Origin: Fistularia commersonii | Lineage: Eukaryota; Chordata; Actinopteri; Syngnathiformes; Fistulariidae | Direction: 5' to 3' | NCBI GenBank assembly: GCA_037954325.1 | Contig: JBBMNZ010000013.1 | Location: 8,986,501 to 9,050,500 of the forward strand | Length of the DNA: 64,000 bases | In this document: one piece after another, positions 1-24,690 of the stretch | How the letters are laid out: the number at the start of each line of letters is the position of its first letter | Numbering within the stretch: the first letter of the stretch is position 1 | Notes under the pieces: generated by a model | What the model saw: only the letters and a program-made list of their open reading frames with translations | What the model was told of the DNA's origin: nothing | The model's database searches: none | Made by a program: the position numbers and the translations under genes

Positions 1-723
1 GACAAGGGAGTTCAGGGTAAAATAGCTGCCCTCAAGTCCGCATTTACATTATTATAGCTGCTTGGTCAGCATAGTGCGGAAGCAAACTGTTTGAGGATGT
101 CCGATGAAGGCCCATGTGCCCGGACTGTCCAACCAGGTTGACCCAAAGGGAATGACAACACTAATGATGTCATTGTTTGCACTGATGAAGCAAGCTGATT
201 CTTGGGACAGAGAAAAGGTAATATAATTGCTGTCACAAGAAAGCGCCGTAAAAGTTAAGTGAGCAAACTAGAAAAAACTTCCGCAACACAAATTGTGAAT
301 GAGGAGTACAGGATCACTGTTTCATTGATATCAAAAAATATAAACTGCCCTTTTCAATTTAAATTCTGAACATACTGTGTAATTGTTGTAAACAGTGAAA
401 CCTCTGGTTACGTCACACAGATATGGCATTATTTGTACTTGTACACAACATAGAGTTGAAAAAAAAGACTGTGGTAATGCAGTCCATGAAGATGATGGCC
501 AAACCAAGATTTCAGTTAACGATGTAACAATTATGTTGTCTTGTAAAAAGTAAAAAGTTATAAGAATTTAATGGACCATCTCAAAAAACAAAAATGGGGG
601 TGGGGGGGGGGGGTTAGTTACCGTGAATGTTTACATATGATTCCTCACATGCTTGTACCAATACTATACAAATATAAACACTATTGTTCGGTATCACAGT
701 AACTTCCACAAGGTTTTCCACAG
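1..723 (+). other. glra4: Intron of glra4
   Basis: The sequence before the 224-bp exon ends in a good acceptor (ttccacag at 716-723). I see no exon matching the short upstream GLRA exon in it. It contains a G-rich run near 596-613 and nothing else I can name. Confidence 0.7.
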
Positions 724-11398
<10,675 letters not shown>

Positions 11399-11938
11399 AA
11401 ATACTCTCCAAATTCCAGTGGCAAAATGTTATATTTTTGTTTCGTGTTTTTCCTCAGAGCCAAATCTGCCTATCAAAAGAACATCACGAAGAAGAACAGT
11501 GTCAGTCGGCATATGTACTTCTTGAATTCAAACCATTGCTAAAAACTTGTGCTCAGGTGCGTCTTTGGGATCGCAGACACAGAGTGATTACATTGAAAGT
11601 CGAGGTTAAGTTGCGCACATTCTAGCTGGTCTTGTGGTTTGTGATCCGTCATGGCTCGGATCACAAAATGCAAAACCTTGCTGGTACTTGTGGGCTCTTC
11701 ACCTTGTATTGCAATGATGGCTATAAGAAAAGTCGTTGCTGATCCTGCCTGAATGAGACTTGAATTTTGACACTACGCATCTTTGAATGAATGTTTTTGA
11801 AAATTCAAATAATGATCAGTTTTTTTATACATTAAGTTTATCACATGAGTACAAATGAGTGTGAGGGTAGGAAAGGGTCTTTGATATTTATGAATATTCA
11901 ATAAGGTGATTACTGAATTTAGCTACTTGTAATGAGAT

Positions 11939-12023
11939 TATATATATACATATATATATGAGATTATATATGTATATATATACATGTGTATATACATATA
12001 TATATTGAGATATATATATATAT
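11939..12023. repeat. Imperfect TA/TATG repeat
   Basis: Alternating ta, ta-ca and ta-tg stretch in the probable 3' UTR or flank of glra4. It is strongly AT-rich and self-complementary, so it may form hairpins. Confidence 0.85.
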
Positions 12024-12101
12024 CATTGTATAAATTGTATATAAATGAAACTGTCCACCACTGCAGAAAGCACAAATATGTTTTCCGTTTGTCTAAATTT
12101 G

Positions 12102-12107
12102 AATAAA
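12102..12107 (+). terminator. Candidate polyadenylation signal of glra4
   Basis: AATAAA about 700 bp after the glra4 stop codon, followed by T-rich sequence near 12138-12152. It is the first clear match after the TA repeat. Without transcript data this is only a candidate. Confidence 0.35.
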
Positions 12108-15100
12108 TTGTTATTCTGCCAGGAAAGCACAAATGCTTTTGTTTTGTTTTTAACTCTGTGTGATTACTCTGTCAAAATATTGCATGCTTTTCAAGTAATT
12201 CAGTCACCTTAATTGTATTGTTTACCATTACTTCTTATCGCTGATCTGTGATTCACTACATTGCCAAGTCTTAAATGGTGAAGCTTTAAATCTAAAGTAT
12301 AAGTCTAATTTCACAATAATCCAGAGGAAGACAAGGTTGACTGTTTGCGGTTGTGTTTAAGCAGTTTTTACCAAGGGTCCTTTTTAATTCTCGAAAAGCA
12401 TTCATTTGTGAAATATCACAATCCATGATGAATTAAGGACAAATTTGTGAACGGTTGCATTCTAGCTACCATTCTTTTTCTACTTTTTGGAATGACAACA
12501 ATGGTGTGAAAATGTAGGGATATGGTGGGGGTGGGCAGGGGGGGCTTTTTCAGAGGGCCGGGATGAATGAGATTTTTTTTAATGGGAAATCAGAGGGTTG
12601 TTTTATCATCTAATGAGTTTTAAAGGGGCTTGGTGTTCCATTGCTAATAACAATGAATTCAGAGAGGCAGCTGGAGCTGACTGTCCTTTTGTCTGCAATC
12701 CCTAATCAAGTGCTGTGTGTTCTGTGGTTTCCCCAGGTAATGGTGTGTGCATGTGTGTGTGTGTTTTAATGTGTGCCCTTGCAATCCATCATTTCACTGT
12801 TTTTAAATCGGTATAGATTTTCTGCTATATGGGAGGAGGTAAAGGGAAACTGTAACACAATATTTTACGCGGCATTAATATCCCAGTAGTATAAACACAA
12901 TACAACGAGGCTTTATCTCATTCTCTTGGTCTTTTAAACGTTGACACCAACAACTGGAGCAGCTGTTCAGTGCTAAAATATCCCGTGCCCAATGCTTTGT
13001 TTTATTCATTTAATGATTATTTTCAGTAACCTTGCAATTGGTGACACTATTGTCCAGACATTTCCTCTCTGAACTTTAAATAATTAAATCTATATTTATA
13101 TTTTAAACTCAAATACTGCTCATCTTTGTACTGTACTGTCCACAATATACGTTCTGTTTTCACAGAAACTTGTCAACAGATATTGAACATATATTGGTAT
13201 GTGTAAATTTAGATTTTAATGTTTGCTTTTGCATACAAAAGCCCATCTTATCTTGTGGGAGATTTTATTAGTGATGCTCTTCTTACTTTCCTAATTCTTA
13301 GACAACATATTTGATTCCCATTATGTGCTTCTTCTTGTCCAAAATTGCAAAAATGATTTCCCAGTTTGCCTTTTTGCTCAAAAATGTTTTATTTCATTTG
13401 TTGTGCTGAAACACTGACTGTTTGGAGGTTTATACCTCTATTTTTTGGTTGAAGTGTCTCATCTGAGGATTCTAAAGACCATCAGCTGTTTTCCCTCTCT
13501 CTGGTCTTCTAGCATCGCAGAACTAACCTCTGATCTGACAGTTTTATTGATCTTAAATCAAGATGTAGCTGTACATAATATAGTTACATTTTTGAAAAAG
13601 ATAATTAGCCTGTAAGAATAATTACATTTGAAATTTTGATTCACATTCATTTAACTAATAATGCACATTTAGGTGACTCGAACTCAACATATTAAAATTG
13701 TGTTTAAAACTATTACAGAGTTGAATATCAATGTAATACCACTGCTCTTGCTGTCTTGTTTCACACAAATTCTATATGATGGTAAAAAGCCTAACAGATT
13801 TCTGAGGAAGAATAACCGCTGACCATTTCCCAAGTGAAAGGACAGCTTGACACATTCGCTGATTCTTCCTTCATGTTCCCTTCAACGGCGTAATTTGATT
13901 TCTAAAGACTCTGAGAGCATGCCAGAGTCAAAACGAAAAGAGTTTCATACGACCGGAAGGCATCGAACCTTTTAACTAATGAAGTGAATAAGTTTACATT
14001 AAAAGAAAAACTCAAAAGTAACAAAAGTTTACAGACCAAAATAAAGGAAGTAGAATGGTAATATGATTAAAAGACACACGTTCTTCTCCCAGGGAGTCAG
14101 AAATGGGTTTCTAGCATGATTCCACCTAGATTGTGAAAGCACAAGCTGTGTTTTCTAAATCAAAAACATTTTCAACAAATAAAGCCTTCCCAGAATGTAT
14201 GAAGCTTTGAGAACTTTTAGATGGCTGACGGATTTAGCTAGAAGGATTCAGTCACCGACTTTGATTATCTACAAATTCTAGAGAGTTTGATGACTTTACC
14301 AAATACTCCCCCACAACTGTTCCTTCCAATTAAGAACGGAAAGAAAATCCATCGGTTTCATCTTCTCTGTCATATGAAGTTATCTTCAAAGCCCAAACCG
14401 GAACAATAAGAATTCATTCGTCCTTTTGTGATTTTTTTTTTGGTTTGTTTGTTTTTCTTTTTTTTCTTTTTTTTTGACCCAACTCAGAAAAAAGGTTAAT
14501 CTGGTCTGTAGTGTTTATACTGATGAATGTCAAATACTACATTTTCACATTGTCTATAGGGGAATACACATTGAAGCAAATCCACATTAAATGTAGCTGC
14601 AGGTTATTGCAGAAAAAAATAAAACACACCCTTGCTGTCTCCCTCTGGGGCAATCAGCATCCCCCATCCTGTTTTCATCTGAATGTCAGCAGTGCCAGAG
14701 CTATAATGGATGTTTGAGCTTAGCAAAAGCAGCCCTAAGACCTGTGATCAATACAGTTATACCGTAGAGCGCTCACCCATTCAGTGCACATAAAATGGAT
14801 GCAAAAACAAAACTCAATTGTCATGTATTCCAATTCATGATATTTTCAAACTATTTAGTTTCATTTTTTATCCTAAATAAATTCTCACATCTGTTTTAAA
14901 AAAATACACATTTTCTTGAAATGTAATCCAGTGCCATCTTTAGCAATAAGAATATTTCACAACTATTATTTTGATCAAATTTTGTCAATTGATTTTTCTT
15001 GTGACATTTAAAAGAGCCACAACTAATGGGACTTAATACCCGAATTGTTCTGGCCTCCTCTGAATGCTGTGGTCTCGTAGACGATGACTAGATAACGAAA

Positions 15101-16744
15101 TTGCAACCAGGGGGTAAATATTGGTTCCTTCTGAGAGTGATGTGTAATACAAGCAATGCACAAAGAACTTTGGACACAAACAATCTGATTGTCACATGTG
15201 GAAATACAACTGTGTTAACCTTTCTAAATATTTCCATTTCAGGTGGTATTTTGGCAGCACAAAGTTTAATGAAAACTCCTTACATCATGTGTTAGGTCAT
15301 CTAAATTTAGAGAAGAATTTGTTTTAGTGCCTAAATTAATGCCTGAAATTCATACAAACATTCATTTTTAATTGTTGTATTATTTCACATTTTATCTAAG
15401 CGTGTCAATCAAACTCCCAAGGACCTGGTTGTCTGACTGACCTGGTCTTGATTGCGGTGGTTCTCTTTACGTCAGCAGTATTTGGAACGATGCCTATAAC
15501 TGAAGACATAGTTCCACACACTGGTATATAAATTTGAACCGCCACATATGATTTTCTCCTGAAACAAAACATCTTCCTCTAGAAATTAAAATTCGAGCTC
15601 CATTTCACCACAAAATTCCCAATGTAAGCCCTACTCCCTCAGTTTGGTGGCTCCAAATAGCAGAAAATATAGAGGCATCAAAAATATCAACGTACCATGG
15701 CCAAAAGAAAAAAGAACTTTGAAACATTGGCATTTACTGGGCCACCATTGTAAAGATTTTATCCTCCTCTATCATCTCCAAGCAATTTGAATTGTAAAAT
15801 ATAAAGCTGTGCATCTTCAAATGGCATGCCTTCATGAAAACAACAAAGAAATCATACATTTCTGAGATGCTCATCCTTGTGTATACCGATGCAGATAATC
15901 CTATGTGGATTCATTTCTGCTAATCCCTAGCTGTGCAACAACATTTCTGTTATTACAACATCTGAGAGAAACCCTGTAGCTGAGAAAACTGCAGCTTGGC
16001 TTTAGGTGGATAATGGTTATGAACACATACGGTATACATGCTGCATTAACTTTGTGTGCCAACAGGGAAACAAGGAATTTGCCTCGTTTCAATCCCTCTG
16101 TGGGGAGCAGAAGCAACAGTCAGCACTTGAGCTGCCGCTTTTCCAAACTCACTCATGTTGTAAGAACATTTCCCAAGGAGAGCTTAGTTATAGATATTGA
16201 ATTAGGTATGACTGTAATTCCCTAGATGTGGTGCCTCAGTATTTGCAGGCACTCCCTTTGGTGGAATATTAGAAATACGGTAAATCTAAAAATCCGTAAA
16301 GATTAATAAAGTATAAAATTAGTATCGCGTATAACTGCAATGCAGTGCAAAAACAACGATAAAACTTTTATTCCGTGTCCTGTCTTCCCCACTGTGGGCT
16401 GCAGGTTTCTGGACCTTTGTCAGTTGGAAAGGAAGAAAACTAAATAAATATAGAAAATTAAGAAAGCGTGACTCTATATTTCACACTGTCAAGAGCACGG
16501 TATCTGTATCACCTGGGACTTTAGGCCACTGACTCCTCTCCCCATGTGCTCATTCTGGCTTTTCTTCTTGCTGTTTCTCTTCTCATCCTCTATCTTAGGT
16601 GAGCACGCCCTGCCTCGGCCGCTTGTGAACTTTGGGTTTCGGTCAGGCCGACTGTTTTTCCACCCTGCTTTTATGGTTAGACCTAATTGAAAAAAGCCTC
16701 TGGAAGTACAACTATGGGTCTAAGAGAACTATGTCTGTTAAGAT

Positions 16745-16890
16745 TGTCGGTCATCTAGGTCATGGTTAATTGTTTTCTACTCTTCTCGTGGTAACTGGAC
16801 TTGACTTTTTCTCTTGAAGATATTTCATCTCTTATCCAAGAGGCTTCTTTAGTTCATGAACTGATATAGGAGAAAACAGAGTCGTTGTAT
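16745..16890 (-). repeat. Interspersed repeat, copy A
   Basis: Read on the minus strand, it contains 'aagaagcctcttggataaga', then a tract close to 'gtcaagtccagttaccacga', then 'tagatgaccgacaatc'. The same order of words recurs on the plus strand at about 24525-24690. I remember the core as a very common dispersed fish repeat, but cannot name the family. Confidence 0.6.
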
Positions 16891-17061
16891 CCTTGCTGGC
16901 TTTTCTCATTTCTTAGGTAAAATCTGTGAATTGTGAGCAATATACTGACAGAGGATGACTCGGAATCTTCATGGGCAGTATGTGCTGAAACAAATTCTTT
17001 CTATTGATCAAAATCAATACAACCTCATGATAAACAATGAACCCATCAGCTATACAAGCTG

Positions 17062-17063
<2 letters not shown>

Positions 17064-17141
<78 letters not shown>
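17064..17141. repeat. (GT)n microsatellite, about 39 units
   Basis: Uninterrupted GT tract of about 78 bp in the intergenic region. Confidence 0.97.
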
Positions 17142-17143
<2 letters not shown>

Positions 17144-20100
17144 GATTTCTCATTTAAAGTGACCACATGATTTGAATTTGTTAGTTTATTAGTTTCATTT
17201 GTTCAGTTATTAAATGTCAAATTCATATTTTGTTCTCATTTCTATAATGTGACTGATGATGCCAATTGTTTCACATCAATAGTGGAGTGCGATGCAACTA
17301 CCAACTTATGCCTCAACTGAGCAAGGTCTTAAAGAAAACAATCGGTTTGGTGTTTTTAGTGTTTACTCATTGTAGACAACGGAATTTTTTATTATACTGT
17401 ATATTTCAGGACAACCTATTGCACATCAATGGTAAATATTTGAATGGTGAAGCTGCCCAGGGTGTTGATAAATACTAGGCAAATGTTTTTACATGAATAT
17501 AAGCATTTAGATTTGAATCATAGAATCTGGACATTTTTTAAGGCACAATATCTGAAAACGGGAAATAAGAGTAATTTACTTTTTGAGGGTGGCACGGGCT
17601 GTCAAAAACAAAAAGGTCATTTCTCTGTTAATTAAAAGCAGGGCAAAGAAAAGTCCTTGGTAAATACCATGTATCCCTGAGAATGCCAAAAACAGCATGA
17701 TAATAAATGCTTGTGATGTTTCTTAAGGTTAGCCTTTCCATCTTCATCCTGCCTGATTTCAGTGGCAGGTCAAAAGCAAGACTTGAGCCTGCAAAACCCT
17801 GTTACTCTCTTTATTTCTACTTTTTGGTTCTAAATTACCACGAAAACAAAAATATTTAACCTCTAACATCTCAAGAGACATTGAATAATAAGGGCAGCAG
17901 TTCAATAATGATTTGCTGCATAAACCTGCAATAATTACTGGTTCATAATCAATTTAAACAACTTTTAAGTACGTAACCTTTGAGTAAGTAAGTCCCGTGA
18001 TGGTTTTCAAATGAAAGCACTTTAATTTACCAAAGGGTTATTGTCATGAATACTGGATAGATCTCAATTTGAAATATAAATTAAGAGGTTACAACCAGAT
18101 AAGTCAGGAATATAGGAAAGACAGTAAATCGTGAGTTATTTAGTGAACTCCCTGTGTGTTTAAAAGTTTGGGTTTTTTTTGTTTCTTTTTTTAATATATG
18201 GACTATCTTGAGCTTTCAAAATGCAAGAAAAAAACCCAACTCATGTTTATTATGGCATTGATGTATTTTATAATTTCATGCCTTATATTAATTTTTAGTT
18301 TTTTTATCAGAATTTCACTGTTGACAGTTACTTTTTATTGTATAATTTAATTACTTTTTTTTATAGTACTTAGACTTTTACCTTTTAGCATCACATATAT
18401 GGCATGAGTCATTTATTGTTTAGTTGTATAATTTTGATCACCAATCTTTTATTTTCAGTTAACTTTTATGGGCTTGTAATTTCATTTTCAGCCCCAGCAT
18501 TTGGTGATTTTGTCTGCTAAAATGATCGTATCTTGCCCTAAAGGACTCCCTTGTCTTGTACCATTGAGTTTTACTTAGTTCCCATGTTGACATTTTCATC
18601 TGCGAGCTCAGGAACTCTATAGGGATTCTCCCTTTTCGAAAGCACATGGCAACAACATGCCTCTAAGACATTTCTCATTAGCCTTCAACACCACAAATGC
18701 CTCGTTTGATCTCCCACAGTGATGTGAAGATTGGGATTTTAGTTAAAGCTTTATGTGGGTTATTTTGATTGACAATATTCAGTAACTAGTGTGAAATAGG
18801 AACACGAGTTCTTCTGCTTTTGCTGGATGCACATTATGAGAATGGGCTTGAACTAATAGTTCGGATCTATGAACTATGTGGATAATGTAATGTGTTGACC
18901 TGAATCTTAAGAATGCTTGTGTTAAATGTCTTGACCATTCAGTCAATAGTTGTTGAGATACTTTCATCTTGCACAAATGGTAATGTCAAGACACTCAGTC
19001 ACCCAGAGGTGCAGATGCAAAGGGGATAGCAATATCCAAGAAAGTCCCAGGTGGTAGAGAGGAAGTCTAGATGGATTGCACATTACTGTTGTGAGTCTGT
19101 CTGGCCAGAGATCCTTATCTCAATGTCAAATGCCAGTCTTATAAACAAATACACAAATGAATCAAAGAACGCCAGACTGGCGCCACTGAAATCAGCATGG
19201 CATTTGTGAGGCGGCCAGCGGACCAGCCAGCCTCATTCTGAATATTTTAAAAGAAAGCTATCTAATTAAAAGGCTTTTGTAAAAGCAAAATAAACTCAAA
19301 CCTCAATACTAATTCACATTAGCTTTTTATTCCTTTATCTAATAACACTATGATAATGTCTATACATTTGACACAAGGTTCATCGTCTATGTGCATGAGA
19401 ATAAGTTGTAAGTCTTAGCAGCAATATTGTGACTAAGGAATATATTTGTTCAGGTTAGAATATCTCCCTTTTTTCCAAAAAATCTCTGAAATATTAGAGG
19501 TCATTGACTATATTCATAGACAAACTCCAATCAGACAAAACGAGTCCCAGTCTGGGTCATGTTTGACTCTTACCGGGCTTATTTAATCTATTTTTTGGTT
19601 CTACATTCCCAACTACAGAGAGTCGAGCAGGGGTGGATTATGTTGGCTTACTTCATGGTACGTAATGCTGCCAGTGAGACTGTTTAGCTACCTGGCCTGA
19701 TAAATTACAGAGTCTATCATCTGGAAAGCCATTGCAATCTCCCCATTCTCACCAAACGTCTTATTCGGGTAAAACAGAGGAGGTTCTTTGTTATGGATCT
19801 CATGAGGGTACCCTTAATTTGGAGGGTACCCTCTGTTCCTGAGCACAGAGCTACACTGTTATTCTTTGGGTAACTCATTTGCATGTTTCAACCCTGGATA
19901 ATTTAGATAAGCTGGTTTGACACAATCTTGAAATCATTGATGCCTTATCAGGCTGTGATTGTGTCAGTTCAGGGACTTCTCATGAAGGCGGTGCATCAGT
20001 GTTACCTTGCAGTCAAAAATTTAGAGATCAAATGAATGTCAATGCTATGAGTTGGACAAACACAAAAGATAGAAACCACATTCAGATTAGATTGAAGATT

Positions 20101-22859
20101 CACATCGTACAAACAAATAACATCCAATCCATGATCTGTTCTCTCTTCCTTTTTCTCATGATGATTCTCATGATACCACAGCAAACCCACCAAGTCTTGT
20201 TACCTTGGAAACAAGGGCCTGCTGAGAAGTTAAGAGTAAATGCTTCTAGCAGACACTGGATGGTATTGGTGGGGGAGCAACCAGTCAGAGCTGACGCAAG
20301 GAGTTGTGTGTGTTTGTGTTGCTTGAGTAAAATGTATGGTTGTTTGTTTGCAAAGATACTTTGACATCATGATCAGTATTACCTCATCGTCATCATCAAT
20401 AACAATCTCTACAGGAGCTTTGGAATTGAAAGTTTAAAAGATGGGACTCAGAAGAGAACGCTAAGCTGATACTACAAAACCTTATTATTTAATGTCAGCA
20501 ATGTTCTGTCCCATCCTGTTACCCCCCACTAAATACACTTCAACCAATGTCAATCTGCTTACATGTGCAAAACAACTGCTGTGCAAACTTGCATTTTTCA
20601 GTATCTGCTTGTCATTGCTGCTGATATATAGATATATATGGGCAGTCATTAAAAGGAAATAAAATGTGTTTACTCAAGTCCAGCTGAGAAGTGTTCAAGT
20701 TACTGTGAGTGACAACGGCAATCCCATATTAGTGCCAAGATTTATTTTTCAATTTCAATCAGATTAAACAGAAATCCAAACATTTAAGGGGACGTCTAAA
20801 TAAATAAATAATAAGTATATAAAATATTTAGTAAATAATAATAAAAAATAAATAATAAAAATGCATCATGCTCTTTATTTTGAAAGTAAAAGTTCTGCAC
20901 CCTTTAACCCACCACATCAGCCATGTGATAATACTAGCCCAGAGTGTATCTGCATCTCAGGGATTTGGGTTGTTTTTCCTCTTGGTTTTGCAAGAGGTGT
21001 TGTTGTTTATGCACCTTAGTCTGCCAAACTTTTCTTTTCAGCGAGGGAGCAGTGGAGATAATGAATGGATGTCTAATATATTTTGATGCAAATTTAGGAA
21101 CCTACTTCTTCATCCCCTGATCGGACATTTCCCTTCCCCCTTTGTCCAGCCCATTAAGTCCCTTACAGATGGATACTCCGAAATGTTTACGAAGACTTCC
21201 CCAAAGGGTCAATGTACAAAACAGTATTGAACGCTCTAAATTGACCGATTGACTAGATGAAGCCTTAAGAGGCTTTATTGCAGATGTTGTGGTGGATATC
21301 ATTAAAACAAAGCATGAAGATTACAGGTTTTTTTTTCCATCAAGTGATGCAAAAAACCATGATAAACTATGATAATGCTGATGTTAATGTATGCCCTCTA
21401 TATGCCTAATGTCTAAGACTTAAATTATGTTTAGTTATGTTTTGTAGAGCACATGCCCATATCCTATTTTACCTCTGTAGAAAGAAAGACTTAAGAAAGT
21501 CTTATTGGTTCTTCCTTTTTTTTTTTATTGACTAATCAATTGACATCAGATGAATTGTGCTGGGTCACAGATTCCTGTTCCAAACCAATTGGAAGTCTTC
21601 CAAACAACTGGAAAAACTGACTTATGCACTCTCCATTAAAATATATTTTCAAAGAGTAATAGCAGTCACAACCTTCAGTCTTTGTTTCAGATAATTAAAG
21701 AGTTCTTAATGGGCTTTGCCTTGACCTACCAATTCTTCATTAACATTTAATATGAAATGAACTAAGCATTAACATTTTAGCATCATCTAACACACACATA
21801 AAAGTGTTTTAATAAGTTAAAATCTAATTATGCTTTTGCCATTTGATTCAAGTGTCAGAAAGCTTATTCCAGTCAAGTGTAACCAGGATAATGAGTTTCT
21901 ACTTATTCTAGTTTAAGACTTTGCAGGTCAGTAACAGTGGGGTATGTCTGGAACATGGAAACATGGACATGGCATTGCAATCATGGGATCTCTTAAAAGT
22001 GATCTTGACTTGTGACCATGGTGATCTTGAACATGTATTTTGTGTAATCCTTTTTAAAATTTACAAAGAAGCTACATTTTCTTGCTTTTAAAAGGCCACG
22101 TGGAGTGTCACATACTATGGTATGCAGACTTTAACAAGCAGTTAGGAGAGTGTCACCCTTCTGGGTATAAAAAAAAAAAATGTTTCATTCGTTCAAGCAT
22201 TGTGCACGGCCATGGAATAGTATAACACAACAACAACTTACCCTTAGGCTGCTGTTGCTCATTTCCATCACAAGATATAGCAATAAAACAATATAATTCA
22301 TGTGGCTACAAACCAGTATTATTTCCCGCATGATGTTTTCAAAAGTGGGCAGAGAGAGAGAATGGGAACTTCCTAATTACCTACATTTTTAGGTAATCGA
22401 TAAGGAGTGCCTCAATGAAAAGACACTGACATTCTGAACCTCAGGAGGAAATTCAATGGAAAAAACAATGTGCTCAAAAGTGCTCAAAAACATATACATA
22501 TTAAACCTTGTTAAAACTTGAGTGTCTGTATTTTCAGGTTAAGTCTGACAGCATATCTGTTTAAATGCATTACCATATCTTCCATATCAACCAGATCAAG
22601 TTGACAAGCAGAAAAATGATCGAAAAGAGGTTGATTTGGCTTACCAAAACTCTAGAGGACATTTCTGGAGTAACAGTTTATGTCAATGTAAAAAGGTCAG
22701 GGTTGCATCCATCACATGGACATCACATGGACATCACGCAACAGCGATGAAAAATGACACCCTCTTTATGAAGGTGCACTTGTGGTCTATCAAGTGGTGT
22801 CATTGTACACTTTGAAATAATAAAAAAAAAAGATTAACCCATATAAAGCCTTTAGATAT

Positions 22860-23378
22860 ATCCGCACCATAAACAAAACCGTGGTCACAGGAACATCAAG
22901 CTGCTTGGAGATGGTTTTATAGCCTTTACCTTTAACATGCTTGTCTATAATTTTCTTTTTAATCTTCTGAGACAACTCTCCTTCACTTTCTGGGGTCCAT
23001 ATTCAGTGTGGCACACAACATGTCAACAAACAGCACAGTGACTTCTTGCCCCCCTTTAGATGGGCAGACTGACTGACTACAACTTTGAAGAAACCTTAGA
23101 TCCTAATTAGAGGACACATCTTAGTTTCACATCATGGTCAAATTATTTTCAATCTTTTCTAGGGGTATCATCATTTTTTCCAGGCTTGTTTCATGACGTT
23201 TCTTTTAATGATTCTGTTGAACCACAAATAAAAAGCAGTCTGACTCATTGGTTAATTTTTCAGTAAAAAAAATTTATTATTTCTCTAGTCAGGTTCAAGT
23301 TATTTAAGTGGCTATTGTGGGTTTTTCTTTTGTTAACGGAGACACATCGACAATTTGGTCCAGGTGTGAATCTACTGT
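22860..23378 (-). mobile_element. Tc1/mariner-like transposon, truncated 5' part
   Basis: On the minus strand, a leader and terminal repeat region (right end near 23378, with words such as caatttggtcca and gtgggtttttctttt) precedes a decayed transposase start at about 22975-22865. The readable piece KKKIIDKHVKGKGYKTISKQ is the N-terminal helix-turn-helix typical of fish Tc1 transposases. The coding sequence stops matching after about 38 residues, so the catalytic DDE domain and the other terminal repeat are absent. The copy is not mobile by itself. Confidence 0.75.
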
Positions 23379-23950
23379 ATATAGCTTATTGTCTCTACAG
23401 ATTTTCTCCCTTCAGTTATTTAATGGTCTTTGGTTTTTCTACCAATTTTTTTAAGCCATCTTTACTGTTTTGCTTTGTGTCGTTTCTTGAACGACCAAAT
23501 CCTTGTAAGGAGTTCAAGTTGGATTTAAATCAAGGAGAGGATGTTTGTAAGTTGGATTGTATCTCAGGTGTAGTCCATTTCCTCTGTCTTAAATATGTAT
23601 ATGAAAAATCCACCAGAGGTTTATAGGAACAAATACCAAGTGGGCTACAGAGAGAATCATGTCATACTCTGATGTTATTTCCCAACATTTTTGTAAAACC
23701 CCTCATCAATGACAAACAGTACATTTGCATCACTTCCACAAATTGACCGAATAAATCAGTATTCAGTGCAAACAGCTACTGCCACAGAATGCAGTTTTAG
23801 ATATACAGTAATACACTCAATTCTGCCTCTGCGACTAAAGAAAGACTCAAAGCTGCAGCTGCAAAGAAGCAAAGGCCAATCAAATACTCTCCCTCAGCAT
23901 GTTTCATCACTGGTCACACTGTTGTCTGTCTCCATGTACAGTATGTATGT

Positions 23951-24009
23951 GCGCGCGCGCATACATACACGCATACACGCACACACACGCGCACACGCGC
24001 ACACACGCG

Positions 24010-24081
<72 letters not shown>
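23951..24081. repeat. Compound GC/CA/ACGC microsatellite
   Basis: A short GC run (23951-23960), then mixed ACGC and ACAC units, then a pure CA run (about 24014-24081). Alternating purine-pyrimidine over 130 bp gives Z-DNA potential. Confidence 0.95.
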
Positions 24082-24084
<3 letters not shown>

Positions 24085-24524
24085 AGTGTAATTAAAATCC
24101 CTTCCAACATGTCCTCTGTATTCCTGAGGTCATTATAAAAGGTTAGTAGCAATGAACCATCGATTCATGTGAAATGTCTAATTAAATATATTTGCAGTTA
24201 TGTCTAAATGACAAGCTTGAAATGTGGCATGCCAAATCTTAACAGTTTTATTTTTAATGATCCCAATTTTTTGAAAATATCACATTTTCATGACCATTTA
24301 AATGACAAGTAAAGACACTGAGCATGATCTACTCTTTGCACACCTTCTCATACCACTGTAATCATAACATCAATTACTTGGTTATTTTAGGGCTCCTAAT
24401 ATAAAATTTTTTAAAACCAATTTTCCCGCTACTTTTTTTCCGACCATTTTTATGGAAGTGTAAGCTTTCTTTTACTTCCAGTTACTGTTTTCTTTATCCT
24501 CAGATAACAAATTTTGATTTTACT

Positions 24525-24690
24525 TGTAGCTACCAGCCTTCAGTTCTTCGGGAACTGAAGACGCCTCTCAGATGAGTCGTGAAATGTATTTAAGGGAAGA
24601 AAAATCAAGTCCAGTCGCTACGAGAGGAAGATTTTGAAAAGAACTGACCAGGCTGTGGATGACTGAGAACCTCCACAGACATAGAAAGAG
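24525..24690 (+). repeat. Interspersed repeat, copy B
   Basis: Shares the ordered words 'gaactgaagacgcctctcag', 'atcaagtccagtcgctacga' and 'ggatgactgagaacctccac' with the minus-strand reading of 16745-16890. The two copies are in inverted orientation about 7.7 kb apart and have diverged by many substitutions. Confidence 0.6.

Noticed and set aside
23709..24152. Open frames rich in His-Thr or Cys-Val
   Set aside because: Translation of the CA/GT microsatellite.
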